A DNA stretch of 64,000 bases from assembly GCF_000785435.2 (NCBI RefSeq), contig NZ_JTDB02000006.1, forward strand, positions 62,001 through 126,000, written 5' to 3'. Of the stretch, positions 34,014-43,010 are shown piece by piece. The notes below the pieces were generated by a model. It had not been told where the DNA came from. It saw only the letters and a list, made by a program, of their open reading frames with translations, and made no database searches. Made by a program: the position numbers and the translations under genes. Every line of letters begins with the position of its first letter. Position 1 is the stretch's first letter. The DNA is from Paraburkholderia sacchari (GTDB lineage: Bacteria > Pseudomonadota > Gammaproteobacteria > Burkholderiales > Burkholderiaceae).

Positions 34014-34454
34014 TTACTGCCCCTTCTGCTGCTGCAAGTACTGGCGCACGTCGCTCATGGAAATGCGGCCCGTATGCGCCGAATCGATCTGATCGAAGTG
34101 CTGCGCGATATAGCCGAGACCGTTGCTTTGCGCCTGCTCCTTCGTGATCGAAGCGCCGTTGCTCAACACCGAATTCGCGCCAAGCCGCGCTTCAACGCGC
34201 TTTTGCGCCTCGTTCTGCAACTGCGTTCCGGTGGATGGCGTGACGGGCATCGGGCGGTTCGCGGGGAAAAACGGACCGTCCACGCCATGCCCGCCCTGCG
34301 GGAGCTTGACGGGTGCCACTGCCTGGGTGGTCCCGTCGGTTGCCGCCTGCGTCGTTGCCCCGGTAGTGGTCTGGGCAGCCGCCTGCGTGCTTCCCGCCAC
34401 GACAGCGAGGACGACTAGCGGCGCGAGGCGCCGCAGTTTATCGAATTCAGACAT
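34014..34454 (-). CDS. Exported EF-hand-like protein
   Basis: A 146-aa protein with a signal peptide (APLVVLAVVAGSTQAAAQ), a low-complexity Thr/Ala/Gln region and a C-terminal helix-loop-helix YIAQHFDQIDSAHTGRISMS then DVRQYLQQQ. The loop D-S-A-H-T-G-R-I-S-M-S-D resembles an EF-hand, with some ligand positions changed, so calcium binding is doubtful. An alternative start lies four codons upstream (34466). It follows the S10 peptidase gene and may be cotranscribed with it. Confidence 0.75.
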   Translation of the reverse strand: MSEFDKLRRLAPLVVLAVVAGSTQAAAQTTTGATTQAATDGTTQAVAPVKLPQGGHGVDGPFFPANRPMPVTPSTGTQLQNEAQKRVEARLGANSVLSNGASITKEQAQSNGLGYIAQHFDQIDSAHTGRISMSDVRQYLQQQKGQ

Positions 34455-34495
34455 GATCGCTCGCATTCATTAGGTGTACATGATGTCAATGCCGG

Positions 34496-36322
34496 TTACC
34501 GCGTGGCTGCGGCCTGGGCAGTGACCGTCGTGGGCGTGCCCGCGGGGCTCTCGTCGGACCACGGCGCCGGCAGCGTCCAAAGCGAAAGCGCCTGCGCAAT
34601 CGGCTGCCCGGCGTAGTAGTTCACGAGATCGGCCTTCATCTTCGGGCGTGCCACGTCGTCCAGATAAATCATGTGCCCGCCCTGGAAGAAGTTGACCTGC
34701 AGGTCCGGCGTCAGGCCCTTCACCGTTTGCAACCGCGCAAGCTGCTTCTCCGTGTTGAAGAACGGCGTGGCAAGATCGTGATACCCGTTCTCGGCCAGCA
34801 CCTTCAACTGCGGATTCAACTGGATGGCCGCCAGCAAATCCGGCAGCGTGTCCGGCAACGGCTGACCATCGTGCGAGAAGTCCCAGACGTTGATGATGTT
34901 GTCGTTCAGCGGCATATAGGTCGCGTTCGGCGCCCGGTAGCCGAGGTAGCCCGGCAATTGTGTCGAGAGCGCCGTCGTGAACGGCAGCGAGATCAGAATG
35001 TCCGAGGGGTCGCCATCGTTCTGCAGGCGCGGATCCGAATTGGGCAGCGATACGCGTCCGTCGTAGCGGCCGATGGTCGTGCCCGGCAGCAACTCGACAT
35101 TGAAGGGGTTCGCATTGAAGTAGCCCTGCAGTGCCTGCAAAGTCAGGCCCGATGGCCAGCGCCACGAGTCGAGCGTGCGCGCGGGCGGGAACACGGGCGT
35201 GCCGAGCGCATCGGGAATGCCAAGCTGGCTCAGCACCCACGATTGCGCGTATTTCCCGAAGTGGTTGTACTGCCCTGTCGCGAATACTTCCGACTGGTAC
35301 GCAAACAGCCCCTGATCGATCAGCGGCGGCGAGGCCTGATTGAAGTACGCGGCCACCTCGGCATAGCCGGGGTAATAGCCTGCGAGCGTATCGGTGTCGA
35401 GCATGAGGCCTTCCGTTGAAGCCGTGATGGCGGTGGCCTCGATCGCATCGGCGAAGTAATTGAGGATCGAAGACTGGAGCACGATGCCCGTGAGCTTCAC
35501 GCCTGCCGTTTCGAGCGCGAGTGCCAGCATGTCCGTGCGCGGCGTGCCGTACGATTCGCCATAAAGATAAATGGGCGAGCCGCTACGGTTGTTCGCCGCG
35601 AGATAGCGCATGATGAAATCGCGCATCACGTTGACGTCGGCATCGCTGCCCCAGAAGTCCTGGTTCTTGTACGGCTGGATCGCCTCCGAAAGCCCCGTTC
35701 CCGGGGGATCGATAAAGACCATGTCGGTGGTGTCGATCAGGCTATCCGCGTTGTCCACGAGCGGGAAATTCGGCCAGTTCGTCATCAGCGGATCGGGCGT
35801 AGCAACGCGCGTGGGCGCGAACGAGCCCAGGCGCAGCCAGATCGACGACGAACCAGGCCCGCCGTTGTAGATGAACGTGACGGGCCTGGGCGCGCCATTC
35901 GCGGCCGGCGCGGTATAGGCGACGTACGACATTGTCGCTTCGGGCGTGCCGTCTGGATTCGAAGCCGTTAAATGGCCCGTTGTCGTCGTATAGTTGATCG
36001 GCGTTTTGCCCGCCGTCCACTGGTAATGCATGATGGCCGCTTTCTCCGCGACTTTCTTTAGTGGCAGGGCATCGGCGGCATTGGGCGAATACGCAATCGG
36101 GTCGACATAGCGCTGATTGCCGTTTTGCGCCTGCGTGCTGCTATTTGGCGTCTGCTGATTCGCTGCCACCTGGTTCATTGCGCTCGCGCCGGAAACGCCG
36201 GTGCTGCTGTCGCCGCCACCGCATCCCGAGAGCATCAGCACACCGGCGACCAACGCGCCGGGCGCGCCCAGCCGCACCAAACTACGCCGGCGGGCATGGT
36301 TCAAGCTACTTTCTGGGTTCAT
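34496..36322 (-). CDS. S10 serine carboxypeptidase-like lipoprotein
   Basis: A 608-aa exported peptidase of the alpha/beta-hydrolase fold. A lipoprotein signal ends in LMLSGC (Cys34) followed by a Gly/Ser/Gln linker. The catalytic serine is Ser257 in YLYGESYGTPR; FIYNGGPGSSSIWLRLG is the oxyanion loop of the S10 family and FFQGGHMIYLDD holds the His. The frame extends further upstream, but the ATG at 36322 fits the signal peptide. S10 enzymes remove C-terminal residues at acid pH; the substrate here is unknown. An AT-rich promoter region precedes it. Confidence 0.9.
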   Translation of the reverse strand: MNPESSLNHARRRSLVRLGAPGALVAGVLMLSGCGGGDSSTGVSGASAMNQVAANQQTPNSSTQAQNGNQRYVDPIAYSPNAADALPLKKVAEKAAIMHYQWTAGKTPINYTTTTGHLTASNPDGTPEATMSYVAYTAPAANGAPRPVTFIYNGGPGSSSIWLRLGSFAPTRVATPDPLMTNWPNFPLVDNADSLIDTTDMVFIDPPGTGLSEAIQPYKNQDFWGSDADVNVMRDFIMRYLAANNRSGSPIYLYGESYGTPRTDMLALALETAGVKLTGIVLQSSILNYFADAIEATAITASTEGLMLDTDTLAGYYPGYAEVAAYFNQASPPLIDQGLFAYQSEVFATGQYNHFGKYAQSWVLSQLGIPDALGTPVFPPARTLDSWRWPSGLTLQALQGYFNANPFNVELLPGTTIGRYDGRVSLPNSDPRLQNDGDPSDILISLPFTTALSTQLPGYLGYRAPNATYMPLNDNIINVWDFSHDGQPLPDTLPDLLAAIQLNPQLKVLAENGYHDLATPFFNTEKQLARLQTVKGLTPDLQVNFFQGGHMIYLDDVARPKMKADLVNYYAGQPIAQALSLWTLPAPWSDESPAGTPTTVTAQAAATR

Positions 36323-36758
36323 TTTTGTGCCTGTGAATGGTGAAGTGCCGCTACACAAAGGCCACTTTCGCCGCAAAGACGCACGGGGAAACGGACCGCA
36401 CATGCCGGGATCGTTGATACTCGGAATCTGACAATCAGCTTTCTTTATTCCGCCCTTATTAATTCGTCTCCTTGAAACGGTATTTGTTCCGGATGACTAA
36501 CTAAATAATGCTTAAAAATTCCGGAAATTTATACCGCATGCCTCAAATGCCTGACTGTGAAATATTTAGTAATTAATCTTGGCAGAGGAAAAATAGGAGG
36601 TGTTGCAGCACGTTGTCAAGGCGGAGTTTCAAGCCTATGCGCCGTGGATCGGCAGTTGAAATAATTCCCGAAAATCGGCGGATAAATTTCCGGCATTCAG
36701 TTATAAATACCGGCCGATATGCGCTTGCATTTGGAGATTGTCGCGGCAGATTCGACGC
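36323..36758. other. AT-rich intergenic region upstream of the S10 peptidase gene
   Basis: These 436 bases have clearly lower GC than the surroundings (for example 36430-36560) and no convincing coding frame. They should carry the promoter of the peptidase gene on the minus strand; AT-rich content of this kind often means H-NS-type silencing or a complex promoter. I could not define a -35/-10 pair with confidence. Confidence 0.5.
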
Positions 36759-36784
36759 GCGCGCCGCTTGATGCAGCGGCGCGC
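36759..36784 (-). terminator. Terminator hairpin after MFS gene
   Basis: GCGCGCCGCT (36759-36768), a 6-base loop and AGCGGCGCGC (36775-36784) form a perfect 10-bp stem 17 bases after the stop of the MFS gene at 36801. A long T run is missing, so efficiency is uncertain. Confidence 0.6.
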
Positions 36785-36800
36785 GGCATTTCCTGCGTGT

Positions 36801-38198
36801 TCAGTGGCTGATATCTTCGAGCGAGAGGCCACGCGTATTCGGCCCGAGCAGAATCATCACGATACCCACGAACATCGCTACGCCGATAAAGATCGCCACA
36901 CCCGGCACACCATAGTGATGCAGCAAGATGCCGATAGCGAGTCCCGCGAACGCCGCCGCAATCCGGCTCCACGAATACACGAAGCCCACCGCGCGAGCGC
37001 GCACGCGCGTGGGATAGAGTTCGGCCTGATAGCCGTGGTAGGCATAGGACATCACGTTCGACGCAAGCGTGAAGAGCACCCCCAGCACGATCAGCACCGA
37101 AGGCTGCGAGGCCTGCGAAAACAGCGCAATCACGACCGCCATGACGAAGAGGCCGCCGACGATCTGCGTCTTGCGCTCGATCTTGTCGGCAAACCACACG
37201 CCAATCAAAGGTCCGAACGGGTTGGCGATGGCGATCACGAACGCATAGGCCAGGCTTTGCGTCACGTGAATGCCACGGTCGATCAGCAGCGTGGGGACCC
37301 ACGCCGCGAATCCATAAAAGCCGATCACCTGCGCCATGTTGAAGATCGAAAGAATCACGGTGCGGCGCAAATAAGGCGGGCGCAGCACTTCGCCCAGCGA
37401 GCCACGGCCGCCCTTTTCGACCTGAATGGCGCCGGGCGGCGGCAGCTCGATCGACTTCTCGGCGGCCACGCGGCGCTCGATGTCGGCAACGATGCGCTCC
37501 GCTTCATCCACGCGCCCGTGGCGTGCGAGCCAGCGCGGACTTTCGGGAATGCTGCGACGCAGGAACCACACCACCACCGCGCCCACCGAGCCAATGAGAA
37601 TCACGACGCGCCAGTAGTCGAGCCCGAGCGGCTGGGTGTCCTTGAGAATGTATGCGAGAAACGCCACCACCGGCACCACGCTGAAGGTGATGAACTGATT
37701 GACCGCGTAGGCCCGCCCGCGCTCTGCGCTCGGGATCAGTTCGGAGATGTACGTGTCGATCGTGACCAGTTCGATGCCGATGCCGATGCCGGCGATGAAG
37801 CGCCAGATATTGAGCCCGAGGCCGGTGGTCTGAAACGCCATGATGGCCGTGCACCCGATGTACCAGATCAGCGACCAAGTAAAGATAATGCGGCGCCCGA
37901 ACCGGTCGGCGACCTGGCCGAACACGAGCGCGCCCACCCACAGCCCTGCGAACGTCGAGAACACGAAGGTGCCGAAGCCAGCGACCTTGAGCGGCCCGAG
38001 CGCGGAAAAGAAGCCGAGCGACTCTGGCGTGAAGAGGCCTGAATGCACCATGCCCGGCGCGACATAACCGGTGAAAAACAAGTCATAAAACTCGAACACC
38101 CCGCCGAGCGAAAGCAGGATCACCATCGACCAGACCGTGCGCGACGGCGGCAGCCGGTCGAATCGGGCGGCGATTTCCGCGGATTTTTCTATCGACAT
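36801..38198 (-). CDS. MFS transporter, paralog of the 28219 transporter
   Basis: A 465-aa twelve-helix transporter with the same signature as the MFS at 28219: FDRLPPSRTVWSMVILLSLG, GVFEFYDLFFTGYVAPGMV, FGRRIIFTWSL and GIGIELVTIDTYISELIPSA. It stands alone between terminator-like stems, so its substrate (a sugar or organic acid by family) is not indicated by neighbours. Confidence 0.9.
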   Translation of the reverse strand: MSIEKSAEIAARFDRLPPSRTVWSMVILLSLGGVFEFYDLFFTGYVAPGMVHSGLFTPESLGFFSALGPLKVAGFGTFVFSTFAGLWVGALVFGQVADRFGRRIIFTWSLIWYIGCTAIMAFQTTGLGLNIWRFIAGIGIGIELVTIDTYISELIPSAERGRAYAVNQFITFSVVPVVAFLAYILKDTQPLGLDYWRVVILIGSVGAVVVWFLRRSIPESPRWLARHGRVDEAERIVADIERRVAAEKSIELPPPGAIQVEKGGRGSLGEVLRPPYLRRTVILSIFNMAQVIGFYGFAAWVPTLLIDRGIHVTQSLAYAFVIAIANPFGPLIGVWFADKIERKTQIVGGLFVMAVVIALFSQASQPSVLIVLGVLFTLASNVMSYAYHGYQAELYPTRVRARAVGFVYSWSRIAAAFAGLAIGILLHHYGVPGVAIFIGVAMFVGIVMILLGPNTRGLSLEDISH

Positions 38199-38432
38199 CG
38201 GAATACCTCAAGCAATTTTTGTAAGCACGAGGAAAGCGAAAAGCCGGTGACTTGCGTGCACAGCACATGCACGCAGTCTCCCCGGCGCAGATCCTTGCGT
38301 CGTCATCATTCTCGTGCCGCGGCGCGCGCTCGCGTAAATACGCGGCACAGCATGCAGCTTATTGGCACCGGAGCATCGAGGCACCTGGTTGAAACCCAAG
38401 TTTGAACAGGCGTTTTTTTAGTTTTTTCTAAT

Positions 38433-38732
38433 TCACGCCTCGCCAACCAGTTCGCGCGACAGGCCAGATGCATCGAATTCCCTGACCCTGGCAGCGCCCG
38501 CAGCGCACCCGCGCTTTTCGAGCCGCTCGGCCAGCAGCCAGCAAAAAGCATCGAGTTCCTCGCTGCCTTGCGCCGCGACGAACTCTTGCATAACCTCATG
38601 CACAGCGGCCTCCAGCGTTTCGGCAGAAAGCATGCTGGCGATATGCGACGCCCCGCGCGCGAGTTCGAGCAACCAGACCGACTCGTAGTGATACCCGCCA
38701 CCGTGCCGTGGCTTCTTCGGATACTTTTTCAT
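38433..38732 (-). CDS. Hypothetical 99-aa protein
   Basis: A small acidic protein starting MKKYPKKPRHGGGYHYESVW, then helical and rich in Ala, Glu and Leu (ETLEAAVHEVMQEFVAAQGS). GGGGG lies 5 bases before the ATG at 38732, which supports the start; the longer frame upstream is not supported. No signal peptide or known domain is recognised. It sits downstream of an AraC regulator gene on the same strand, 169 bases apart. Confidence 0.6.
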   Translation of the reverse strand: MKKYPKKPRHGGGYHYESVWLLELARGASHIASMLSAETLEAAVHEVMQEFVAAQGSEELDAFCWLLAERLEKRGCAAGAARVREFDASGLSRELVGEA

Positions 38733-38901
38733 TTTTCCCCCGTCCTGCGCCGATCTCGCTGATCTCGCGGATGCCGGCAACTTTGCAGGTGGCAGCGCGC
38801 GGGCGCAACGAATGCGAGAGGCCGATGGCAAAACCTGTCCATACGTCTCAAATACTTGTTGCGGTGTCTCACGCGAAGCCTGCGCGATCCGCGCCAAGGG
38901 T

Positions 38902-39939
38902 TCAACGCAGCAAGGTCATCCAGTAGCGCCAGTCGTCCACCGAAGCGCCTTGCGCATGCATAGCGCTGCCACCGCCGCCACTGAGCGCCAGCATGCGCAC
39001 CGCGCGTGGAGACAGCCCGATCGAGCGGCGAAACGCACGGGCAAAATTCGCGGCGTTCGAGAAGCCATGCTCCGCAGCAATATCGGCAATCGACACGCCG
39101 CTGCGCGCCGGATCGACGAGCAACTCGCGGCAGCGCCGCAAGCGCCGCTCGCGCACGTACGTCGCAAAACCGCCCTCCTTTTCGAACAGCCGATACAGCG
39201 TCGCGCGCGACATGCCGAATGCGAACGCCACCTGCTCCGCGCTCAATTGCCGATCGTTCAGGTGCTGCTCCAGATAGCGGCAGATCGAGACGAATACGCT
39301 TTGCTGAACGGCCGGCATATGTTCCGGATTCACGCTCGCATTGATTGCGCACGCCGCGAGTTGCAAGGTCGCGGGCAGAACGGCATGGGCATCCGCTTGC
39401 GTCATCTGCGGCGCCTGGCGATAGAGTTCGCCCAGATGCTCGCGCAGCAGCGCGACCATGGGCTGCGTGCCGCGCAACACTTGCATGCCATGCTGGTCGG
39501 GCGCATCGAGCAACGGAGCGAGCAGGCGGCGCGGCACCGCCAGATTCAAGAATTCGCTGCGCGTGGTCTCGGTCGCGAGCGGCTGGGCCGCATCGACGAT
39601 GAACATGTCGCCGGGCCGCGTGCATGACTCCGACCCGCCGTCGCGCACACGGCAGCTACCGCCCAGATAAAACTGCAGCACGTACTGGTCGTGGCCGTCG
39701 CGCCCGATCTTCGCTTTCGAGCGGTCGTAACGCTGCGCACCGGTGCTGATCGATCCCAGCACCACGTCCGAAAACAGATACGCGTTCACGCTGGTCTGGA
39801 AACCGGTGTCGCGCGCCTCGGTGGCCTGCGTGTCGAACACCACATTGATCGCCTCGCGCCACGCAGCGAATTGCTGCGAGCGCTGCAAACCACTGGTATC
39901 GAATTGCGAATGAAGCAGCGCGTTTGGCGCGTGGTTCAT
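38902..39939 (-). CDS. AraC-family regulator with AraC-binding-like N-terminal domain
   Basis: A 345-aa AraC/XylS regulator. The N-terminal domain (FAAWREAINVVFDTQ; YVLQFYLGGSCRVRDGG; RPGDMFIVDAAQPL) resembles the AraC_binding_2 domain of FeaR and NdrR-like activators. The C-terminal domain shows SAEQVAFAFGMSRATLYRLF and IAAEHGFSNAANFARAFRRS, the two helix-turn-helix units. FeaR-type proteins activate amine or aromatic catabolism, but no such operon is adjacent. Confidence 0.9.
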   Translation of the reverse strand: MNHAPNALLHSQFDTSGLQRSQQFAAWREAINVVFDTQATEARDTGFQTSVNAYLFSDVVLGSISTGAQRYDRSKAKIGRDGHDQYVLQFYLGGSCRVRDGGSESCTRPGDMFIVDAAQPLATETTRSEFLNLAVPRRLLAPLLDAPDQHGMQVLRGTQPMVALLREHLGELYRQAPQMTQADAHAVLPATLQLAACAINASVNPEHMPAVQQSVFVSICRYLEQHLNDRQLSAEQVAFAFGMSRATLYRLFEKEGGFATYVRERRLRRCRELLVDPARSGVSIADIAAEHGFSNAANFARAFRRSIGLSPRAVRMLALSGGGGSAMHAQGASVDDWRYWMTLLR

Positions 39940-39989
39940 GAATCACCTCGGGAATCGCCTCGATTGGAAAAGCGACTTCTGAATTGACC

Positions 39990-40059
39990 GGGACTGCCCG
40001 TCGGGGACTGCCCGTCCGGGACTACCCGTCCGGGACTGCCCGTCTGGGACTGCCCGTCG
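39990..40059. repeat. Five tandem 14-bp repeats upstream of isocitrate dehydrogenase
   Basis: Five consecutive copies of GGGACTGCCCGTCN (starts 39990, 40004, 40018, 40032, 40046), with one A-for-G change in copy 3 and a variable last base. Each copy with its neighbour contains CGGG-ACTG-CCCG, able to form a small hairpin. The array is in the 577-base gap between the AraC gene and the isocitrate dehydrogenase gene, which has no other coding frame I can support. Confidence 0.85.
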
Positions 40060-40367
40060 GGCACGATTTCTTCCACTCGACAACCGGGATATCGGTCACA
40101 TAAAGCCGGTACTTTAGATTTCACGCATGCCCTGGATGACCTCGGCGGGGGCGCAATTCTTCTATAAGACTGGCCGGCTGACCCACTATTTTTGTAAGGG
40201 TATTCACCAGATTGACATACCAAACTTAAGTTAACACGAAAATTCACGAGCCGTATCCAGGTGCCCCACCATACCCGCCAAAGCCTTACTCAGCGGGCCT
40301 CTGGCGCGACACCGCTTTCGACGCGGGACCGCGCGCGAGGACCAGACGAGCCGGTTTTTGAGCCAAA

Positions 40368-40396
40368 TTATGTGGCGCAACGCATTTCCATAATAT
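40368..40396 (+). promoter_or_regulatory. Possible promoter of the isocitrate dehydrogenase gene
   Basis: TTATGT (40368-40373) and TAATAT (40391-40396) are 17 bases apart, 121 bases before the ATG. The -10 element is good and the -35 element weak. An unpaired TTGACA at 40212-40217 lies further upstream. Neither is proven. Confidence 0.35.
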
Positions 40397-40516
40397 GAAA
40401 TTGATGGATAGTAAGTCCCCAAGTCGTCCCGAATTGAGGCAAAATTCACGTGTTTCGCCGACTGCGCGCAGCCGGTGGTCTTATCACCCCGTTTTTGGAC
40501 CCCGCCAAGAAAGCCG

Positions 40517-42760
40517 ATGAGTACCCAGCAACCCACCATCATCTACACCCTGACCGACGAAGCCCCGCTGCTTGCCACCAGCGCGTTTTTGCCGATCATC
40601 CGTACCTTCGCTGCGCCGGCCGGCGTCAATGTCGAGACTAGCGACATTTCCGTTGCGGGCCGCATCCTCGGGGAATTCCCCGAATTCCTGACCGAAGAGC
40701 AACGCGCTCCGGACAATCTGGCCGAACTGGGCCGCCTCACCCAGCTCCCGGACACGAACATCATCAAGCTGCCCAACATCAGCGCGTCGGTTCCCCAGCT
40801 CGTTGCCGCGATCAAGGAACTGCAGGGCAAGGGCTTCAAGGTCCCCGACTATCCGGAAGACCCCAAGACCGACGAAGAGAAAGCGATTCAGAAGCGCTAC
40901 TCGAAGTGCCTCGGCTCGGCGGTGAACCCGGTTCTGCGCGAAGGCAATTCGGACCGCCGCGCGCCGCTGGCCGTGAAGAACTACGCGAAGAAGCACCCGC
41001 ACAGCATGGGCGAGTGGAGCATGGCTTCGCGCACGCACGTTGCGCACATGAAGCACGGCGACTTCTACCACGGCGAAAAGTCGATCACGAACGATAAGGC
41101 GCGCGAAGTGCGCATGGAACTCGTGACGAAGAGCGGCGAAACCATCGTCCTCAAGCCGAAGGTTGCGCTGCAGGCCGGCGAAATCGTCGACAGCATGTTC
41201 ATGAGCAAGAAGGCGCTGCTCGCGTTCTACGAAGAGCAGATGGAAGACGCGCGCAAGACCGGCGTCATGCTCTCGCTGCACGTGAAGGCCACCATGATGA
41301 AGGTCTCGCACCCCATCGTGTTCGGCCACGCCGTGAAGGTGTTCTACAAGGACGCATTCGAGAAGCACGCGAAGCTCTTCGAAGAGCTCGGCATCAACGT
41401 GAATAACGGCATGGTCGATCTCTACACGAAGATCGAAGCACTGCCGGAGTCCAAGCGCGAAGAGGTGATTCGCGACCTGCACGCTTGCCACGAGCATCGT
41501 CCGTCGCTCGCGATGGTCGACTCTGCCAAGGGCATCTCGAACCTGCACGCGCCGAACGACGTGATCGTCGACGCCTCGATGCCCGCGATGATCCGCGCCG
41601 GCGGCAAGATGTGGGGCGCCGACGGCCGTCCCGCCGACACGAAGTGCCTGATTCCGGAAAGCACGTTCGCGCGCATCTACCAGGAAATCATCAACTTCTG
41701 CAAGACCAACGGCGCATTCGATCCGCGCACGATGGGCACGGTGCCCAACGTCGGCCTGATGGCGCAGAAGGCTGAAGAGTACGGCTCGCACGACAAGACC
41801 TACGAGATCCCGCAAGACGGCACGGCGCGCATCGTCGACAACGCCACGGGCGAAGTGCTGGACGCACTCACGCAGCAAGTCGAGCAAGGCGACATCTGGC
41901 GCATGTGCCTCGTGAAGGACGCGCCGATCCGCGACTGGGTCAAGCTCGCCGTCACGCGCGCGCGCAACTCGGGCATGCCGGCCGTGTTCTGGCTCGACCC
42001 GTATCGTCCGCACGAAAACGAGCTGATCAAGAAGGTCGAGACGTACCTGAAGGATTACGACACGAACGGCCTCGACATCCAGATCATGTCGCAGGTTCGC
42101 GCCATGCGTTACACGCTCGAGCGCGTGATCCGCGGCCTGGACACGATCTCGGTCACGGGCAACATCCTGCGCGACTACCTGACCGACCTGTTCCCGATCA
42201 TGGAACTTGGCACGAGCGCGAAGATGCTCTCGATCGTTCCGCTGATGGCCGGCGGCGGCATGTACGAAACGGGCGCAGGCGGTTCGGCGCCGAAGCACGT
42301 GCAGCAGCTGGTGCAGGAAGACCACCTGCGCTGGGACTCGCTCGGCGAATTCCTCGCGCTGGCTGTGTCGCTCGAAGACCTCGGCATCAAGACGAACAAT
42401 GCCAAGGCCAAGCTGCTCGCGAAGACGCTCGACGCTGCTACCGGCAAGCTGCTCGACAACAACAAGGGCCCGTCGCCGAAGACCGGCGAACTCGACAATC
42501 GCGGCAGCCAGTTCTACCTCGCGATGTTCTGGGCGCAAGAGCTGGCCGCGCAGAAGGAAGACGCGGAACTCGCGGCGCACTTCGCTCCGCTCGCGAAGGC
42601 GCTGGCCGAAAACGAGCAGACCATCGTGAGCGAACTTGCCGCGGTGCAGGGCAAGCCGGTCGACATCGGCGGCTACTACAAGCCCGATTTCGCGAAGCTC
42701 GCTGAAGTCATGCGCCCGAGCAAGACGTTCAACGCCGCAATCGAAGCCGTGGCGAAGTAA
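40517..42760 (+). CDS. icd: Monomeric NADP-dependent isocitrate dehydrogenase
   Basis: A 747-aa enzyme of the monomeric IDH type (usual length about 740), oxidising isocitrate to 2-oxoglutarate with NADP in the TCA cycle. Typical segments are TIIYTLTDEAPLLATSAFLP at the start, KRYSKCLGSAVNPVLREGNS, HSMGEWSMASRTHVAHMKHG, GTVPNVGLMAQKAEEYGSHD and LDNRGSQFYLAMFWAQELA. The ATG at 40517 follows AAGAAAG. The codon use is strongly biased, as in highly expressed genes. A strong terminator follows. Confidence 0.96.
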   Translation: MSTQQPTIIYTLTDEAPLLATSAFLPIIRTFAAPAGVNVETSDISVAGRILGEFPEFLTEEQRAPDNLAELGRLTQLPDTNIIKLPNISASVPQLVAAIKELQGKGFKVPDYPEDPKTDEEKAIQKRYSKCLGSAVNPVLREGNSDRRAPLAVKNYAKKHPHSMGEWSMASRTHVAHMKHGDFYHGEKSITNDKAREVRMELVTKSGETIVLKPKVALQAGEIVDSMFMSKKALLAFYEEQMEDARKTGVMLSLHVKATMMKVSHPIVFGHAVKVFYKDAFEKHAKLFEELGINVNNGMVDLYTKIEALPESKREEVIRDLHACHEHRPSLAMVDSAKGISNLHAPNDVIVDASMPAMIRAGGKMWGADGRPADTKCLIPESTFARIYQEIINFCKTNGAFDPRTMGTVPNVGLMAQKAEEYGSHDKTYEIPQDGTARIVDNATGEVLDALTQQVEQGDIWRMCLVKDAPIRDWVKLAVTRARNSGMPAVFWLDPYRPHENELIKKVETYLKDYDTNGLDIQIMSQVRAMRYTLERVIRGLDTISVTGNILRDYLTDLFPIMELGTSAKMLSIVPLMAGGGMYETGAGGSAPKHVQQLVQEDHLRWDSLGEFLALAVSLEDLGIKTNNAKAKLLAKTLDAATGKLLDNNKGPSPKTGELDNRGSQFYLAMFWAQELAAQKEDAELAAHFAPLAKALAENEQTIVSELAAVQGKPVDIGGYYKPDFAKLAEVMRPSKTFNAAIEAVAK

Positions 42761-42828
42761 GCCACCGTTCGAAGCGGGAGGCCCTGCCGGGGCCTCGCCC
42801 GAAACGAGGCGCCTGTGCCTCGCTCATG

Positions 42829-42874
42829 AAAATCGCCCTTGCAGCGCGTGTCGCTGCGAGGGCGATTTTGTTTT
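42829..42874 (+). terminator. Intrinsic terminator after isocitrate dehydrogenase
   Basis: AAAATCGCCCTTGCAGCG pairs with CGCTGCGAGGGCGATTTT through a 4-base loop, with one short mismatch, and is followed by GTTTT. It lies 69 bases after the icd stop and is long and stable. Confidence 0.85.
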
Positions 42875-42975
42875 GGGCGGCCGTGATGCGCCGGGACGTC
42901 GATCTGGTTTCCTCCAAGACCAAAAATCGACGTTTTTCGGAAAAGTGCTTGCCATCGCACCACCACTGCAATACA

Positions 42976-42994
42976 TTGGTCTTTCCAAAACCAA
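42976..42994. promoter_or_regulatory. Candidate GntR operator upstream of the binding protein gene
   Basis: TTGGTCTTTCCAAAACCAA has perfect TTGGT/ACCAA arms and lies 17 bases before the start of the binding-protein gene. The same TGGT-N9-ACCA pattern precedes the gntR gene at 45958-45975; a looser version (TGGT-N10-ACCA) is at 42905-42922. The shared motif suggests common control of the hydroxyproline genes by the FCD-type GntR. Confidence 0.5.
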
Positions 42995-43010
42995 TATTGC
43001 GAGACCTATC

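Noticed and set aside
38253..38275. TGCGTGC/GCACGCA stem-loop upstream of the second MFS gene
   Set aside because: Only 7 bp with a 9-base loop and no T run; too weak to call a terminator or operator.
39990..40059. Possible CRISPR array
   Set aside because: The repeats are only 14 bp and directly adjacent without spacers, and no cas gene is near.
40212..40240. TTGACA hexamer as -35 element of icd
   Set aside because: No acceptable -10 element at 16-18 bases distance, so it was not called as promoter.
40484..42580. 698-codon minus-strand open frame
   Set aside because: It lies opposite the isocitrate dehydrogenase gene; the sense frame is strongly conserved and the antisense product is Arg/His/Val-rich without domains.
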